Translations under genes and position numbers: made by a program
Notes under the pieces: generated by a model
The model's database searches: none
What the model saw: the letters and a program-made list of their open reading frames with translations, nothing else
What the model was told of the DNA's origin: nothing
Assembly: GCF_039939195.1 (NCBI RefSeq)
Contig: NZ_JBDUUH010000002.1
Location: 248,001-312,000 of the forward strand
Length of the DNA stretch: 64,000 bases
Source of the DNA: Foliimonas ilicis
GTDB taxonomy: Bacteria; Pseudomonadota; Alphaproteobacteria; Rhizobiales; Rhizobiaceae
Reading direction: 5' to 3'
Part shown: piece after piece, positions 1 through 7,641 of the stretch
Layout: every line of letters begins with the position of its first letter
Numbering within the stretch: position 1 is the stretch's first letter

Positions 1-1
1 G

Positions 2-592
2 CGCACTCCTTACCTTGCCATCTTTCAGAAGAAGCATATCGCTGGAACGCTCTGTGCCTCGGCCTTCAGCTTTCTGACCTGGGTCGCGATCTTCTTCTTC
101 CTGAGCTGGCAAACACAAATGCTGGTCGCCGCCGGTTTAGACCCCACAACGGCAGCAGCGATCTCCGGATCGAGCAGCTTTTCAGGAGCAGTGGGCGTAC
201 TTTTCTTCGCCTTCATCGCAAGTCGTGTCGACGAGCGACGGATTTCGGTCATATCTGTACTCGGCCTCGGGCTTTCGCTGATATTGTTCGGTCTGGTACC
301 CGCGAGCTTGTGGTGGCTGGCCCTGGCGGCTGCGCTGGTCGGCGCGGCAATCACGGGCGCGACCGTCGCGCTCTATGTGGTCACGACATCGGCGTTCGAA
401 AGCCGGATGCTTGCGACGGGTTCCGGCTTCGTTATCGGCGTCGGCCGGATCGGAAGCGCGGTCGCTCCCGCTTTCGGAGCGATATTGTTCGACCAACAGT
501 TCGACCGCGCATGGGTTACCGGCATCATGGGGGCCGCCGCGCTTATCGCGGCCTTGATTATGTGGAAGATGCCACGCCGCGCCTCAAAGTAA
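2..592 (+). CDS. MFS transporter, C-terminal part (5' truncated by window edge)
   Basis: The open frame runs in from the left edge, so the true start is outside the window. The visible 196 residues alternate hydrophobic segments with short charged loops (for example Arg-Val-Asp-Glu-Arg-Arg after a helix near base 235), which is the C-terminal half of a 12-helix major facilitator permease. It probably exports or imports a small organic molecule across the inner membrane. The substrate cannot be read from the sequence. The gene converges on a LysR regulator that ends 53 bases further on. Confidence 0.8.
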   Translation, partial: RTPYLAIFQKKHIAGTLCASAFSFLTWVAIFFFLSWQTQMLVAAGLDPTTAAAISGSSSFSGAVGVLFFAFIASRVDERRISVISVLGLGLSLILFGLVPASLWWLALAAALVGAAITGATVALYVVTTSAFESRMLATGSGFVIGVGRIGSAVAPAFGAILFDQQFDRAWVTGIMGAAALIAALIMWKMPRRASK

Positions 593-644
593 GTTCGGAC
601 GCGACGGTTTGGCGGTGTCTTCTCCCCATGAGCGCTGCCGCCCT

Positions 645-1556
645 CTACGAAAAATTGCCGGCCCCGGCCTTGAGGAAATCGATGAACGCCCGTAGAGGCG
701 ATGGCACAAGCTTGCGGCCTGGGTAATAAAGATACGGGCCAGTGAACCACTGCCACCAGGGCTCAAGCACCGGCTGAAGGTCGCCGCTGTCGAGATGTGG
801 CCGCAACCAGTCCTCGAAGAGATAAACAACACCCAGTCCCGCAACCGCCGCCGAGACGCCAAGGTCGACGGCGGTACCGGCGCTGTAAATCAGCTGACCC
901 TTAGGCTCGATCCGGCAAACCTCGTCGTTCTGCTCATATTCCCAGATTTCCAGGTTGCCGCTACCGAACCTTCCCCTTAGACATTCATGGTTCATCAGGT
1001 CGCGGGGATGCTCCGGTCTTCCATGCTGCTCGAGATAGGACGGCGATGCAGCAGTTGCGAAGCGTTGCTCGCGCGGCCCTATTGGGATCGCGATCATATC
1101 CTGCTCAAGGCGGTCGTCGTAACGGATCCCAGCATCGCATCCGGCCGTCAGGACGTCGACAATCCCTGTCTGCGCGACGACCTCGACAACGATATCGGGA
1201 TATTTCTTGAGAAAGGGCGGAAGGACGTGCGGAAGGAAGAGGCGTGCCGCATTCGCCGGAACATTGAGCCGCAATATTCCGGCAGGTTGATCCCTTGATG
1301 AGGCCACGTCCTTCAAGGCGTGATCCAACTCCTCGAACGCGGGCGCAGCCCGTTCGAGCAGCCGCTGTCCTTGTTCGGTCGGAAGAACGCTTCGCGTAGT
1401 GCGGTGAAGGAGGCGAACGCCGAGCCGGGTTTCGAGGCGTCGAACCGCTTCACTCAGCCCGGATGGGCTGGATTCCAAAAGCCTGGCCGCCTCGCGAAAC
1501 CCGCCCGCCCTCGCCACAGCCGCAAACGCTTTCAGTTCTCCCAGTTCATCGCTCAC
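645..1556 (-). CDS. LysR-family transcriptional regulator
   Basis: A 303-residue protein with an N-terminal winged HTH (residues about 4-62, with the LysR pattern of an A-R dipeptide followed by S-x-S-x-LS and RLE-RLGVRLL) and a periplasmic-binding-like effector domain after about residue 88. I chose the GTG at 1556 because AGAAGGA lies 6-7 bases upstream and the protein then starts like typical LysR proteins. An upstream ATG at 1586 has no ribosome site. It is divergent from the deacetylase/SDR pair at 1818-3617, so those genes are its most likely targets. The effector is unknown. Confidence 0.9.
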   Translation of the reverse strand: MSDELGELKAFAAVARAGGFREAARLLESSPSGLSEAVRRLETRLGVRLLHRTTRSVLPTEQGQRLLERAAPAFEELDHALKDVASSRDQPAGILRLNVPANAARLFLPHVLPPFLKKYPDIVVEVVAQTGIVDVLTAGCDAGIRYDDRLEQDMIAIPIGPREQRFATAASPSYLEQHGRPEHPRDLMNHECLRGRFGSGNLEIWEYEQNDEVCRIEPKGQLIYSAGTAVDLGVSAAVAGLGVVYLFEDWLRPHLDSGDLQPVLEPWWQWFTGPYLYYPGRKLVPSPLRAFIDFLKAGAGNFS

Positions 1557-1817
1557 AGCCAATCCTTCTGATAATCTGCACTCCATTGGTCAGCGCCAGA
1601 CTATGCGCGCAAAACTATATGGTGACGATGCCTAGCATTTGACTGTGCGATTTTTCGAACAGGGTCGTCCCCCCGCGGCCGCTTATTCCCGCCGATCCGG
1701 CACGTTACATTGGTTGTCATGCACCATCACGACGCCACCGGACCATCTGCGATGCCCGCTCGGCGCGGGCCGATCCCGGCTCGTGTCACCAACCTTGCTG
1801 GAGACCGTGGGTGATGA

Positions 1818-2534
1818 ATGTTTGAGGCAGTCCGAACCTTTACACTTGGCGTCGTCTTGTCGCTGGCCGCGACCGCATGTTCGGCCGAGCAGCAGACGTC
1901 CAACGCCACTGAGCGTAGCGCGACGAAGCTGATCGCCCTTACGTACGACGACGGGCCGACCGAGTTTACGCCGCAGCTCCTCGATATCCTCAAAGCGCAT
2001 AAAGCTCGGGCGACGTTTTTTCCGACCGGTTCAAGCGTCCAGTCCGCGCCCGCCATCATGCGCAGGATCGCGCTCGAAGGTCACGCCGTCGGCAATCACG
2101 CCATCAGCCATTCGCGCCTGACGTCGCTCTCTGTCGAAGCGGCCCGCGCTGAAATCGAAGAGGCAAACGCAGTTCTGACGAGGTTGACCGGGCAGCGACC
2201 CATCGTTTTCCGACCGCCCTATGCCGCGATGAACGACGCCGTGACCAGCATCGTCCGCGAGAACGGCCTGTCCGTGATTTTGTGGAGCATCTACCCCGAA
2301 AGGCTGGCATTCAGTGCGGCGACGGTTCGAAGCCGCGTTGTCGATCACGCGCGCGATGGCGACATCGTCTTTCTGCACGACACCTCCGCGCAAACCATCG
2401 ACGCCACAGAGGCGATCGTGAAAGATCTTTCCGCCAGGGGTTTTGAGTTCGTCACCGTCCCGGAGCTAATCCGACAACGCGGAAACCTTGTACCCGGCGT
2501 CACTTACGAATCGGGCGGTAGCACCGAGCGATAG
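1818..2534 (+). CDS. Polysaccharide deacetylase (NodB-type, carbohydrate esterase 4), probable lipoprotein
   Basis: A 238-residue protein with the full set of NodB/CE4 motifs: TYDDGP at 42-47 (catalytic base and metal Asp), H94-x3-H98 metal ligands, RPPY at 132-135, and the C-terminal LHD at 186-188. Family members remove N- or O-acetyl groups from chitin-like or peptidoglycan sugars. The N-terminus is a hydrophobic segment ending in a Cys at residue 21 (A-T-A-C), so it may be lipid-anchored in the envelope; the box is not ideal. No strong ribosome site precedes the ATG. It is followed 66 bases on by an SDR on the same strand. Substrate unknown. Confidence 0.85.
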   Translation: MFEAVRTFTLGVVLSLAATACSAEQQTSNATERSATKLIALTYDDGPTEFTPQLLDILKAHKARATFFPTGSSVQSAPAIMRRIALEGHAVGNHAISHSRLTSLSVEAARAEIEEANAVLTRLTGQRPIVFRPPYAAMNDAVTSIVRENGLSVILWSIYPERLAFSAATVRSRVVDHARDGDIVFLHDTSAQTIDATEAIVKDLSARGFEFVTVPELIRQRGNLVPGVTYESGGSTER

Positions 2535-2600
2535 CACCAGATCCCGTGCCGCAGGAGCCTTCTCAATCTGACAACGAATGACACGTTTTAGGAGCATTGC

Positions 2601-3617
2601 ATGAGTACCATCCTCGTTACCGGCGGAACTGGCTTCATCGGCGGTTGGACAATCGTCGAATTGCTCAGGCGCGGCTACGAGGTGCGCGCCACGATCCGCA
2701 GCCCGGATAAGGAAGGCTGGCTGCGAACGCAGATCGCATCGCAGATTGACGCCGGGAACCGGCTGTCATTTGCGGTTGCGAATCTCACGAAGGATGAGGG
2801 TTGGGACGCGGCAGCCCAAGGGTGTGAACACGTGTTGCACATCGCCGCTCCCGTGGGGGTCGACGCGCCTCGGGATCCGGCGGCACTCATTGTCCCTACC
2901 AGGGATGGGGCGTTGCGCGTGTTGCGCGCTGCCTGCCGCGCAGGCGTCAGCCGTGTCGTCATGACCTCGGCGATCGAAGCTTGTCGGCCGCTCATGACCG
3001 CGCCGGACGGGCTCTACGATGAAAGCCGCTGGACCGACACCAATGACCCCCTCATTGGCCCCTACCGTCTCGCCAAGACGCTTGCCGAGAAAGCGGCATG
3101 GGATTTCATCGCAAGTCAATCCGGCGCGACGAGGCTGACCACGATCTTGCCCTCGGCCATTCTCGGACCGGTCTTCAGCGCCGAGTACGAACACTCCCTG
3201 GTGCTGATGAAGCGGTTGTTGAGCGGCAAGCCGCCGGCAGTACCGCGGATCGGGTTCTGCGTGGTGGACGTTCGAGACGTCGTCGACCTGCACATTCGTG
3301 CCATGGAGGACGCCGATGCTGCCGGACAGAGGTTTATCGCCGCTGGTAACTGGATGTGGATGGCGGACATCGCCGCGACACTTCGCAATAACCTGGGCGA
3401 CGCCGCGAACCGCGTGCCGACCCGCACGCTGCCAAACTTCGTTCTAAGGATCGCTGCGCTGTTCGACCGGCCCGTGAGATTTGTCGTGCCTCTGCTCGAT
3501 CGACAACACATTTTCACATCTGCCAAAGCCGGAGCAAGGCTCGCCTGGCAGCCACGCCCCGCCGCGACCACAATCATTGACGCTGCGCAGAGCGCTTTGG
3601 CACTCGGCGTTGTGTAG
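2601..3617 (+). CDS. NAD(P)-dependent extended SDR, dihydroflavonol/aldehyde reductase-like
   Basis: A 338-residue extended short-chain dehydrogenase. The Rossmann nucleotide-binding glycine motif GGTGFIG is at residues 8-14, and the catalytic Ser (about 123) and Tyr155-x3-Lys159 are present. Family members include dihydroflavonol 4-reductase, cinnamoyl-CoA reductase and methylglyoxal/aldehyde reductases; the substrate cannot be decided here. The ATG at 2601 has a good ribosome site (TTAGGAGC) 8 bases upstream. Probably co-transcribed with the preceding deacetylase. Confidence 0.88.
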   Translation: MSTILVTGGTGFIGGWTIVELLRRGYEVRATIRSPDKEGWLRTQIASQIDAGNRLSFAVANLTKDEGWDAAAQGCEHVLHIAAPVGVDAPRDPAALIVPTRDGALRVLRAACRAGVSRVVMTSAIEACRPLMTAPDGLYDESRWTDTNDPLIGPYRLAKTLAEKAAWDFIASQSGATRLTTILPSAILGPVFSAEYEHSLVLMKRLLSGKPPAVPRIGFCVVDVRDVVDLHIRAMEDADAAGQRFIAAGNWMWMADIAATLRNNLGDAANRVPTRTLPNFVLRIAALFDRPVRFVVPLLDRQHIFTSAKAGARLAWQPRPAATTIIDAAQSALALGVV

Positions 3618-3717
3618 CCGGCAAGAGCGCCGATCGCGATCAACTCCAGCTTTCGAGATGACCGGGATGATCGGACGCAATCACAGTTAATCCCGACTGC
3701 TTGAAAAAGAATTTTGC

Positions 3718-3936
3718 GTGACCGATGATTATGCCGCGATCAATAATTTGAACCATCGCTTCATCAAACTGTTGGATCAGCGCGACTACACAGATCTTGC
3801 CAAGCTCTTCGTCCATGGGCGCTCACGATCTCTAAGGCCTAACGATCCCAATATTTCTGATTCTTCTGCTCATCCCCGATCCAAGGTCGCGGATTGTGGT
3901 CCTGCAAGACCACGGGGACGACTTGGCGGCAACTGA
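3718..3936 (+). pseudogene. SnoaL/NTF2-like gene fragment fused to unrelated sequence
   Basis: The frame opens at a GTG and its first ~34 residues (TDDYAAINNLNHRF, then LLDQRDY and LAKLFVHG) look like the start of a SnoaL-like polyketide cyclase or nuclear-transport-factor-2 fold protein of about 130-150 residues. The resemblance stops at about base 3820. The rest of the frame is read out of a decayed copy of the region in front of trbB. This is a 5' gene remnant cut by a recombination junction, not a functional protein. Confidence 0.6.
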
Positions 3937-4013
3937 CGAGAAACCGGAAGCGATCCTCATGGAATCCGCATGCTGTGGGCGCCCCTTTGGGCGACGATCG
4001 CCCGGTTTCTGGT
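3850..4013 (+). pseudogene. Decayed duplicate of the trbB leader and 5' end
   Basis: This stretch aligns along its length with 5961-6126, the 75 bases upstream of trbB plus its first ~30 codons. Shared blocks include CTCATCCCCGATCCA, ACGGGGACGAC and GATCGCCCGGTTTCTGG. In this copy the GTG start is TTG, a base is missing about 10 codons into the coding part, and the match ends a few bases before the stop of the TetR gene. It is a non-functional relic. Together with the intact copy it brackets the TetR/aldo-keto reductase unit as a direct repeat. Confidence 0.8.
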
Positions 4014-4015
4014 CT

Positions 4016-4654
4016 CTAAGCTCTCGCTGGTGCCTTGAGCGTTGGAAGGATAAGATCGATAACTCCGTTCAGCGCAACCAGTTGTTCGCCAGCGGGCCCG
4101 CCAGACGCGACCAAATTCGGATGGTGAAAGCGGAAGGTTGCATCGAGGACAATCGTGGCTGTCGAAAATGCGTCTCCAACACCGGGTAACGTATCGTCGA
4201 CCAGTCCATCGTTAAGAATCTTCGCCAGTTGCGACGTTAGCCTCTCTGAATGGTCTTTCAGGACAGCAGGCGATTCCTCTACGACATGTATCGCAGCGGC
4301 CAACATCTCAGCGTCATCAGTAATTTTCCGTTGTTTGATAACGGCAAGCACCGTTAGCCATTCCCTGAAGCGAGCGTCCGCCGGACCCTCCTGTGTAGCA
4401 ATAGCGTTCGTCTGATCGGAGACGCGGTCAAGCCAGCGTTCGATCACCTCCGCCCGCAGCGCTGACTTGCTAGGGACATGCCTATACACGTTCCCGTGGC
4501 TCATCTTCAGTACCCGAGCAACATCGACGACGGTCAGCTTTTCAAGGCCGTGGCGACGCAAAAGGGTTTCGGCAGTGTCGAGGATGCGAGTACGCATGGC
4601 GCCCGCATCCTTGTCGCTCTGCTCCATGTCCCTTGATGGCGCAAACTTGCGCAT
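4016..4654 (-). CDS. TetR-family transcriptional repressor
   Basis: A 212-residue protein. Residues about 20-66 form a TetR HTH (RILDTAETLLRRHG, then VVDVARVLKMSHGNVYRHV), followed by a helical ligand-binding domain of normal length. It lies 96 bases downstream of the aldo/keto reductase on the same strand, so the two are probably one unit. The perfect palindrome in front of the reductase is the obvious operator. The start at 4654 is preferred; an internal Met at residue 10 has AAGGG only two bases away. Its stop touches the decayed trbB copy, suggesting the gene ends at a recombination junction but is intact. Confidence 0.88.
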   Translation of the reverse strand: MRKFAPSRDMEQSDKDAGAMRTRILDTAETLLRRHGLEKLTVVDVARVLKMSHGNVYRHVPSKSALRAEVIERWLDRVSDQTNAIATQEGPADARFREWLTVLAVIKQRKITDDAEMLAAAIHVVEESPAVLKDHSERLTSQLAKILNDGLVDDTLPGVGDAFSTATIVLDATFRFHHPNLVASGGPAGEQLVALNGVIDLILPTLKAPARA

Positions 4655-4750
4655 GACGTCGAGGCCTATGTTTGCGGAGCGCCGAACGGCGGCTCCGGAT
4701 TGACGTTCGAAAGTTCGGGAAAACTTCTACCCCGCATAATGGCTACGAGG

Positions 4751-5707
4751 TCAGTGCGCCATATGACGGGTTCCTTGAACCTCGTCGGTCGGAACCGCTG
4801 CCTCAATTGCAGCCAATGCAGTCGACGACAGCCGGAGTGGTGCCGCGAGCGCTTCCGCGAGTCGCTCGGGGGTGCGGGCGCCGATCAAGGGAATGATATC
4901 GTCCCCTTGGCTCGCGACCCAACCTATTGCCGCCTGTGCTGCACTGATGCCCTCGCTCTGCGCCACTGCGGCGAGCGCTGCCGCAAGCAGCTCATTTCTG
5001 GTGAGATTCTCACCCTGAAAGCGCGGATAGTAGGTACTGCGAACATCCCCGTCGCCGCTTCCCTTGCTGCCGGTAAGCAGGCCTCGGCTCAGCACGCCAT
5101 AAGCGGTGATGCCAATTCCCAACTCGCGGCAAACCGGCAAGACGTCCTGCTCCATGTCGCGGGACATGATGCTGTACTCGAATTGCAGCGCCGTTATCGG
5201 ATGCGTGCTGTACGCGCGGCGGATGGTCTCAGCATCGACATTGGTAATGCCGACGTGACGGACATAGCCTTGCTGGACCAGCTCGGCGATGGCGCCAATC
5301 GTCTCTTCGACCGGCACAGCAGGGTCCAGTCCAGTCTGATAGAGATCGACATAATCCGTTTCCAGCCGTTTGAGGGTATACGCCAGCGCGGTTTTGACCG
5401 CGGCTGGCCGAGCATCGATACCCATGAACGCGCCATCCGGACCGCGCTGCGCGCCGAATTTCACCTGAAGGAACGCCTTGTCACGTTGCCCGCGAAGCCC
5501 CTCGGCGAGCAACATCTCGTTATGGCCCATTCCATAGAAGTCACCTGTGTCGAACAGAGTGACGCCGGCTTCGAGCGCTGCGGCGATCGTGGCAAGCGAT
5601 GCCTTGCGATCGCTACGCCCGTAGAACTCGGACATTCCCATGCAGCCCAGCCCCAAAGCCGAAACGATCGGGCCTTTCGTTCCGAGCGAGCGTATCTCAG
5701 TGGCCAT
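4751..5707 (-). CDS. Aldo/keto reductase
   Basis: A 318-residue (alpha/beta)8 NADPH-dependent reductase. Catalytic Asp53, Tyr58 (DTGDFYG) and Lys83 (QVKFG) are visible. The usual active-site His is missing: where most family members have YQ-x-H, this has YQTGLDP. The ATG at 5707 is chosen because GGAGG lies 5 bases upstream; the frame could open 51 bases earlier without a ribosome site. A perfect 12-bp inverted repeat sits about 45-80 bases upstream and the downstream gene is TetR, so carbonyl-inducible control is likely. The substrate is unknown. Confidence 0.88.
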   Translation of the reverse strand: MATEIRSLGTKGPIVSALGLGCMGMSEFYGRSDRKASLATIAAALEAGVTLFDTGDFYGMGHNEMLLAEGLRGQRDKAFLQVKFGAQRGPDGAFMGIDARPAAVKTALAYTLKRLETDYVDLYQTGLDPAVPVEETIGAIAELVQQGYVRHVGITNVDAETIRRAYSTHPITALQFEYSIMSRDMEQDVLPVCRELGIGITAYGVLSRGLLTGSKGSGDGDVRSTYYPRFQGENLTRNELLAAALAAVAQSEGISAAQAAIGWVASQGDDIIPLIGARTPERLAEALAAPLRLSSTALAAIEAAVPTDEVQGTRHMAH

Positions 5708-5752
5708 TGTGACCTCCAGGTTGTTTGAACCCATTCCGTATAGTCCAAACCG

Positions 5753-5788
5753 TGACAAATGACAATATCGCGATTATGTCATTTGTCA
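5753..5788. promoter_or_regulatory. Perfect palindromic operator upstream of the aldo/keto reductase
   Basis: Inverted repeat with 12-bp perfect arms, TGACAAATGACA (5753-5764) and TGTCATTTGTCA (5777-5788), separated by 12 AT-rich bases. Each arm itself holds two TGACA/TGTCA-type half sites, so two repressor dimers could bind. It lies 46-81 bases in front of the reductase start. Inferred to be the binding site of the TetR protein encoded downstream. Confidence 0.65.
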
Positions 5789-6035
5789 TTGCGGCGAAGC
5801 TAGGACGGTTTCCATGATCTAGCCGCAAGCCGCTAGCTCCGTGATGGGGGGACGGCTGATACCGAAAGTTCTGCGTGAAACGACAGCATCAATAGAAGCT
5901 CCGCCGTTTCCACGTATTTGCACGCCACAGTACGACGACCACATGTTGGTTGTTGTCAGACCATAATTTCTGCCTCTTCTACTCATCCCCGATCCAGGGC
6001 CGCACTTCGCGGACCCGCAAGAGAACGGGGACGAC
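5789..6035. other. Leader region between the reductase operator and trbB
   Basis: About 250 bases with no convincing gene. The last 75 bases (from 5961) are the trbB leader that is duplicated at 3850. Some open frames cross here on the minus strand, but none resembles a known protein. The trbB promoter is presumably here; I cannot assign boxes with confidence. Confidence 0.4.
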
Positions 6036-7019
6036 GTGGCGACCACTCACCAGAAATCGGAGGCGATCCTTCGCGGTGCCCGCATGCTGCGCACGGCCCT
6101 GGGGCCGGCGATCGCCCGGTTTCTGGAAGATCCCGCGATCGTCGAGGTGATGCTCAACCCCGATGGGCGGCTCTGGATCGACCGGCTTTCCGAAGGACTT
6201 TCAGATACGGGTGAAGTGCTGTCGCCTTCGGACGGCGAGCGGATCATCCGTCTCGTCGCCCATCATGTCGGCGCGGAGGTTCATCCCGGCGCCCCGCGTG
6301 TGTCGGCTGAGCTTCCCGAAACGGGGGAAAGATTCGAGGGGCTTCTGCCCCCTGTCGTTTCCGCGCCGGCCTTCGCGATCCGCAAGCCCGCCGTCGCGGT
6401 TTTCACCCTCGACGACTATGTCGCCGCCGGCATCATGGCCGCAGATCAGGCCGCGACCCTGAGCCAGGCCATCGCCGACCGCCGCAACATCCTCGTCGCC
6501 GGCGGCACATCCACCGGCAAGACGACCCTCACCAACGCACTGCTCGCGGAGGTCGCCAAGACCTCCGACCGCGTCGTGCTGATCGAAGACACCCGCGAGC
6601 TGCAATGCGCCGCCCCCAATCTGGTGGCGATGCGCACGAAAGACGGCGTGGCTTCGCTTTCCGACCTCGTCCGCTCATCCCTGCGCCTCCGCCCCGACCG
6701 CATCCCGATCGGTGAGGTGCGCGGGGCCGAGGCGCTCGATCTGCTGAAGGCCTGGGGCACCGGCCATCCCGGTGGCGTTGGCACCATCCACGCCGGCACC
6801 GCCATCGGCGCGCTGCGCCGCATGGAGCAACTCATCCAGGAAGCCGTCGTCACCGTCCCGCGCGCGCTGATCGCCGAGACGATCGATCTGGTAGCCGTGC
6901 TGTCCGGTCGCGGCGCGTCGCGCCGGCTCGCCGAACTCGCCCGCATCGAGGGACTCGGCCCCGACGGCGACTACCACGTCACCCCCGCAAGCCAACCCCT
7001 CACCGGAGACCCGTCATGA
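6036..7019 (+). CDS. trbB: TrbB, conjugal transfer secretion ATPase (VirB11 family)
   Basis: A 327-residue hexameric traffic ATPase of the mating-pair-formation type IV secretion system. Walker A GGTSTGKTT is at residues 156-164, the Asp box (IEDTRELQ) about 183-190, Walker B (IPIGEVRG) about 223-230, and the His box (GHPGGVGTIHAG) about 243-254, all as in the VirB11/TrbB family. The GTG at 6036 is preceded by ACGGGGA. It opens the trb operon and overlaps trbC by 4 bases (ATGA). Its 5' end and leader are repeated in decayed form at 3850-4013. Confidence 0.95.
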   Translation: MATTHQKSEAILRGARMLRTALGPAIARFLEDPAIVEVMLNPDGRLWIDRLSEGLSDTGEVLSPSDGERIIRLVAHHVGAEVHPGAPRVSAELPETGERFEGLLPPVVSAPAFAIRKPAVAVFTLDDYVAAGIMAADQAATLSQAIADRRNILVAGGTSTGKTTLTNALLAEVAKTSDRVVLIEDTRELQCAAPNLVAMRTKDGVASLSDLVRSSLRLRPDRIPIGEVRGAEALDLLKAWGTGHPGGVGTIHAGTAIGALRRMEQLIQEAVVTVPRALIAETIDLVAVLSGRGASRRLAELARIEGLGPDGDYHVTPASQPLTGDPS

Positions 7020-7348
7020 TCAAGCATGCCCTGCGCATCCGCCGCCACGTCGCCACGGCGGTATCCGTCACCTTCGTCTCGCTGGCATTGGCTCCGGCAG
7101 CCCACGCCTCCGGTTCCTCGATGCCGTGGGAAGCGCCGCTGCAATCCATCCTCGAATCGATCGAGGGGCCAGTGGCCAAGATCATCGCGGTGATGATCAT
7201 CATCATTACCGGCCTGACGCTGGCCTTCGGCGATACGTCGGGCGGCGCGCGCCGCCTGATTCAGATCGTGTTCGGCCTGTCCATCGCCTTCGCCGCATCC
7301 AGCTTCTTCCTGTCGTTCTTCTCGTTCGGCGGCGGGGCGCTCGTCTGA
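7016..7348 (+). CDS. trbC: TrbC, prepilin (VirB2 family)
   Basis: A 110-residue pilin precursor. A positively charged start and hydrophobic signal segment end near the AHAS region (residues about 24-28). Two hydrophobic helices (about 52-70 and 83-105) separated by a short charged loop follow, as in VirB2/TrbC pilins. Processed subunits form the conjugative pilus. The ATG overlaps the trbB stop (ATGA), and its own stop overlaps the trbD start (TGATG), so translation is coupled. Confidence 0.92.
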   Translation: MIKHALRIRRHVATAVSVTFVSLALAPAAHASGSSMPWEAPLQSILESIEGPVAKIIAVMIIIITGLTLAFGDTSGGARRLIQIVFGLSIAFAASSFFLSFFSFGGGALV

Positions 7349-7629
7349 TGGCCGAGGGCGCGGACCATGGCGGCGAGCTGCCTGGTTTCTCGGTTCCAGT
7401 TCACCGGGCGCTGACCGAGCACATCCTGCTCGGCGGCGCGCCGCGCTCGCTCGCCATCCTGAACGGCACGCTGGCGGCAGCCCTCGGCCTCGGCCTGCGC
7501 CTCTGGCTGGTCGGTCTCGGCCTCTGGGCCGTCGGGCATTTCGCGGCCGTATGGGCAGCCAAGCGCGATCCGCAGTTCGTCGATGTCGTGCGCAAGCATC
7601 TGCGCATTCCCGGCCACCTGTCGGTCTGA
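7348..7629 (+). CDS. trbD: TrbD, inner-membrane T4SS component (VirB3 family)
   Basis: A 93-residue protein starting at the ATG that overlaps the trbC stop. It has the TrbD layout: a short cytoplasmic start with the conserved VPVHRALTE stretch, LLGGAPR, a hydrophobic pair of helices at about 35-65, and a conserved end (RDPQF, then VVRKHLR). VirB3/TrbD proteins dock with the TrbE ATPase at the base of the channel. The gene is followed after 12 bases by trbE. Confidence 0.92.
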   Translation: MAEGADHGGELPGFSVPVHRALTEHILLGGAPRSLAILNGTLAAALGLGLRLWLVGLGLWAVGHFAAVWAAKRDPQFVDVVRKHLRIPGHLSV

Positions 7630-7641
7630 GGAGGAACGCCG

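Noticed and set aside
5819..6046. 75-residue minus-strand frame upstream of trbB
   Set aside because: It overlaps the duplicated trbB leader, has no ribosome site, and resembles no family.
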